Assembly (NCBI GenBank): GCA_905479545.1
Contig: CAJQNE010000368.1
Location: 1-5,810, forward strand
Origin: an uncultured Gammaproteobacteria bacterium
GTDB lineage: Bacteria; Pseudomonadota; Gammaproteobacteria; CAJQNE01
DNA: 5,810 nt
Direction: 5' to 3'
Under the pieces are notes generated by a model that did no database searches, had not been told where the DNA came from, and worked only from the letters and a program-made list of their open reading frames with translations. Shown piece after piece: positions 5,656-5,810 of the stretch; within the stretch, counting starts at the first letter, position 1; every line of letters starts with the position of its first letter. The position numbers and the translations under genes were made by a program.

Positions 5656-5810
5656 ATGCCAAATTCCCCGCTACCCCACCCTCTCGATGATGTCGCTGTA
5701 GCGTCTCTGGCACGCGCGCAGCGACAAGCAACAAAATTATTTATCGAGCACTGTCGACAGCGCGAAGTGTCGCCTAAACAGCCTGTGGTGCACGCCGGCG
5801 ACCACGCCGA
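5656..5810 (+). CDS. crp: CRP/Vfr cyclic-AMP receptor protein, N-terminal fragment (cut by window edge)
   Basis: Only the first 51 codons are present. Residues 28-50 (LFIEHCRQREVSPKQ, then VVHAGDH) align with the start of E. coli CRP (WFLSHCHIHKYPSKS, then LIHQGEK) and P. aeruginosa Vfr (LLAHCHRRRYTAKS, then IIYAGDR). This is the first helix and first beta-strand of the cyclic-nucleotide-binding domain. The N-terminus before that is about 13 residues longer than in CRP or Vfr. ATG at 5656 has no clear ribosome-binding site; the only other nearby in-frame start upstream is GTG at 5614, also poor. The neighbour evidence is strong, since divergent yhfA and then speD is the known crp/vfr context. 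The cAMP-binding and helix-turn-helix parts lie outside the window, so identity rests on this short match plus synteny. Confidence 0.8.
   Translation, partial: MPNSPLPHPLDDVAVASLARAQRQATKLFIEHCRQREVSPKQPVVHAGDHA

Noticed and set aside
1..5810. Defence system, prophage or mobile-element cargo
   Set aside because: All recognised genes are housekeeping, transport or envelope functions in largely conserved order; no integrase, transposase, nuclease or attachment-site pair is visible.

Overview
The window suggests a gammaproteobacterium of moderate GC, most like marine Pseudomonadales/Cellvibrionales relatives. The evidence is gene content and synteny remembered from related genomes: a crp/vfr gene divergent from a yhfA-type OsmC gene that is followed by class-1 speD (as in Pseudomonas and partly in E. 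coli), and a small LptM-type lipoprotein gene just upstream of lysA. No phage, insertion sequence, CRISPR or resistance cargo is visible. Genus-level placement is not possible from the sequence alone.

Left block, minus strand (about 1-2686): lptM (45-residue lipoprotein), then lysA (diaminopimelate decarboxylase, last step of lysine synthesis), then 38 bp later an AGCS-family sodium:amino-acid symporter that runs off the left edge. A candidate sigma70 promoter lies just upstream of lysA. The familiar order would place dapF after lysA; here a transporter takes that place.

Middle: a 460-bp AT-rich gap (2687-3146) with no convincing gene separates lptM from a plus-strand gene (3147-4088). That gene encodes a secreted 313-residue protein made of eight repeats on a 23-residue register, with one 20-residue insertion, and a C-terminal peptidoglycan-binding domain. 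It starts at GTG with a good ribosome-binding site, uses codons typical of abundant proteins, and ends in a strong hairpin terminator preceded by a second stem-loop. It is the least understood and most interesting gene here.

Right block: yhfA and speD form a tight minus-strand pair (TAGTG overlap) that converges on the repeat-protein gene; the hairpin at 4131-4164 can terminate transcription from both sides. crp begins on the plus strand at 5656 and is cut by the right edge. The 164-bp yhfA/crp divergent region contains a good candidate CRP-binding site (5530-5545) and a consensus -10 hexamer, consistent with autoregulation of crp.

Most of the window is conserved housekeeping sequence. The unusual points are the regular repeat protein, its doubled 3' stem-loops, the lysA-transporter pairing, the ambiguous lysA start and the candidate CRP site.
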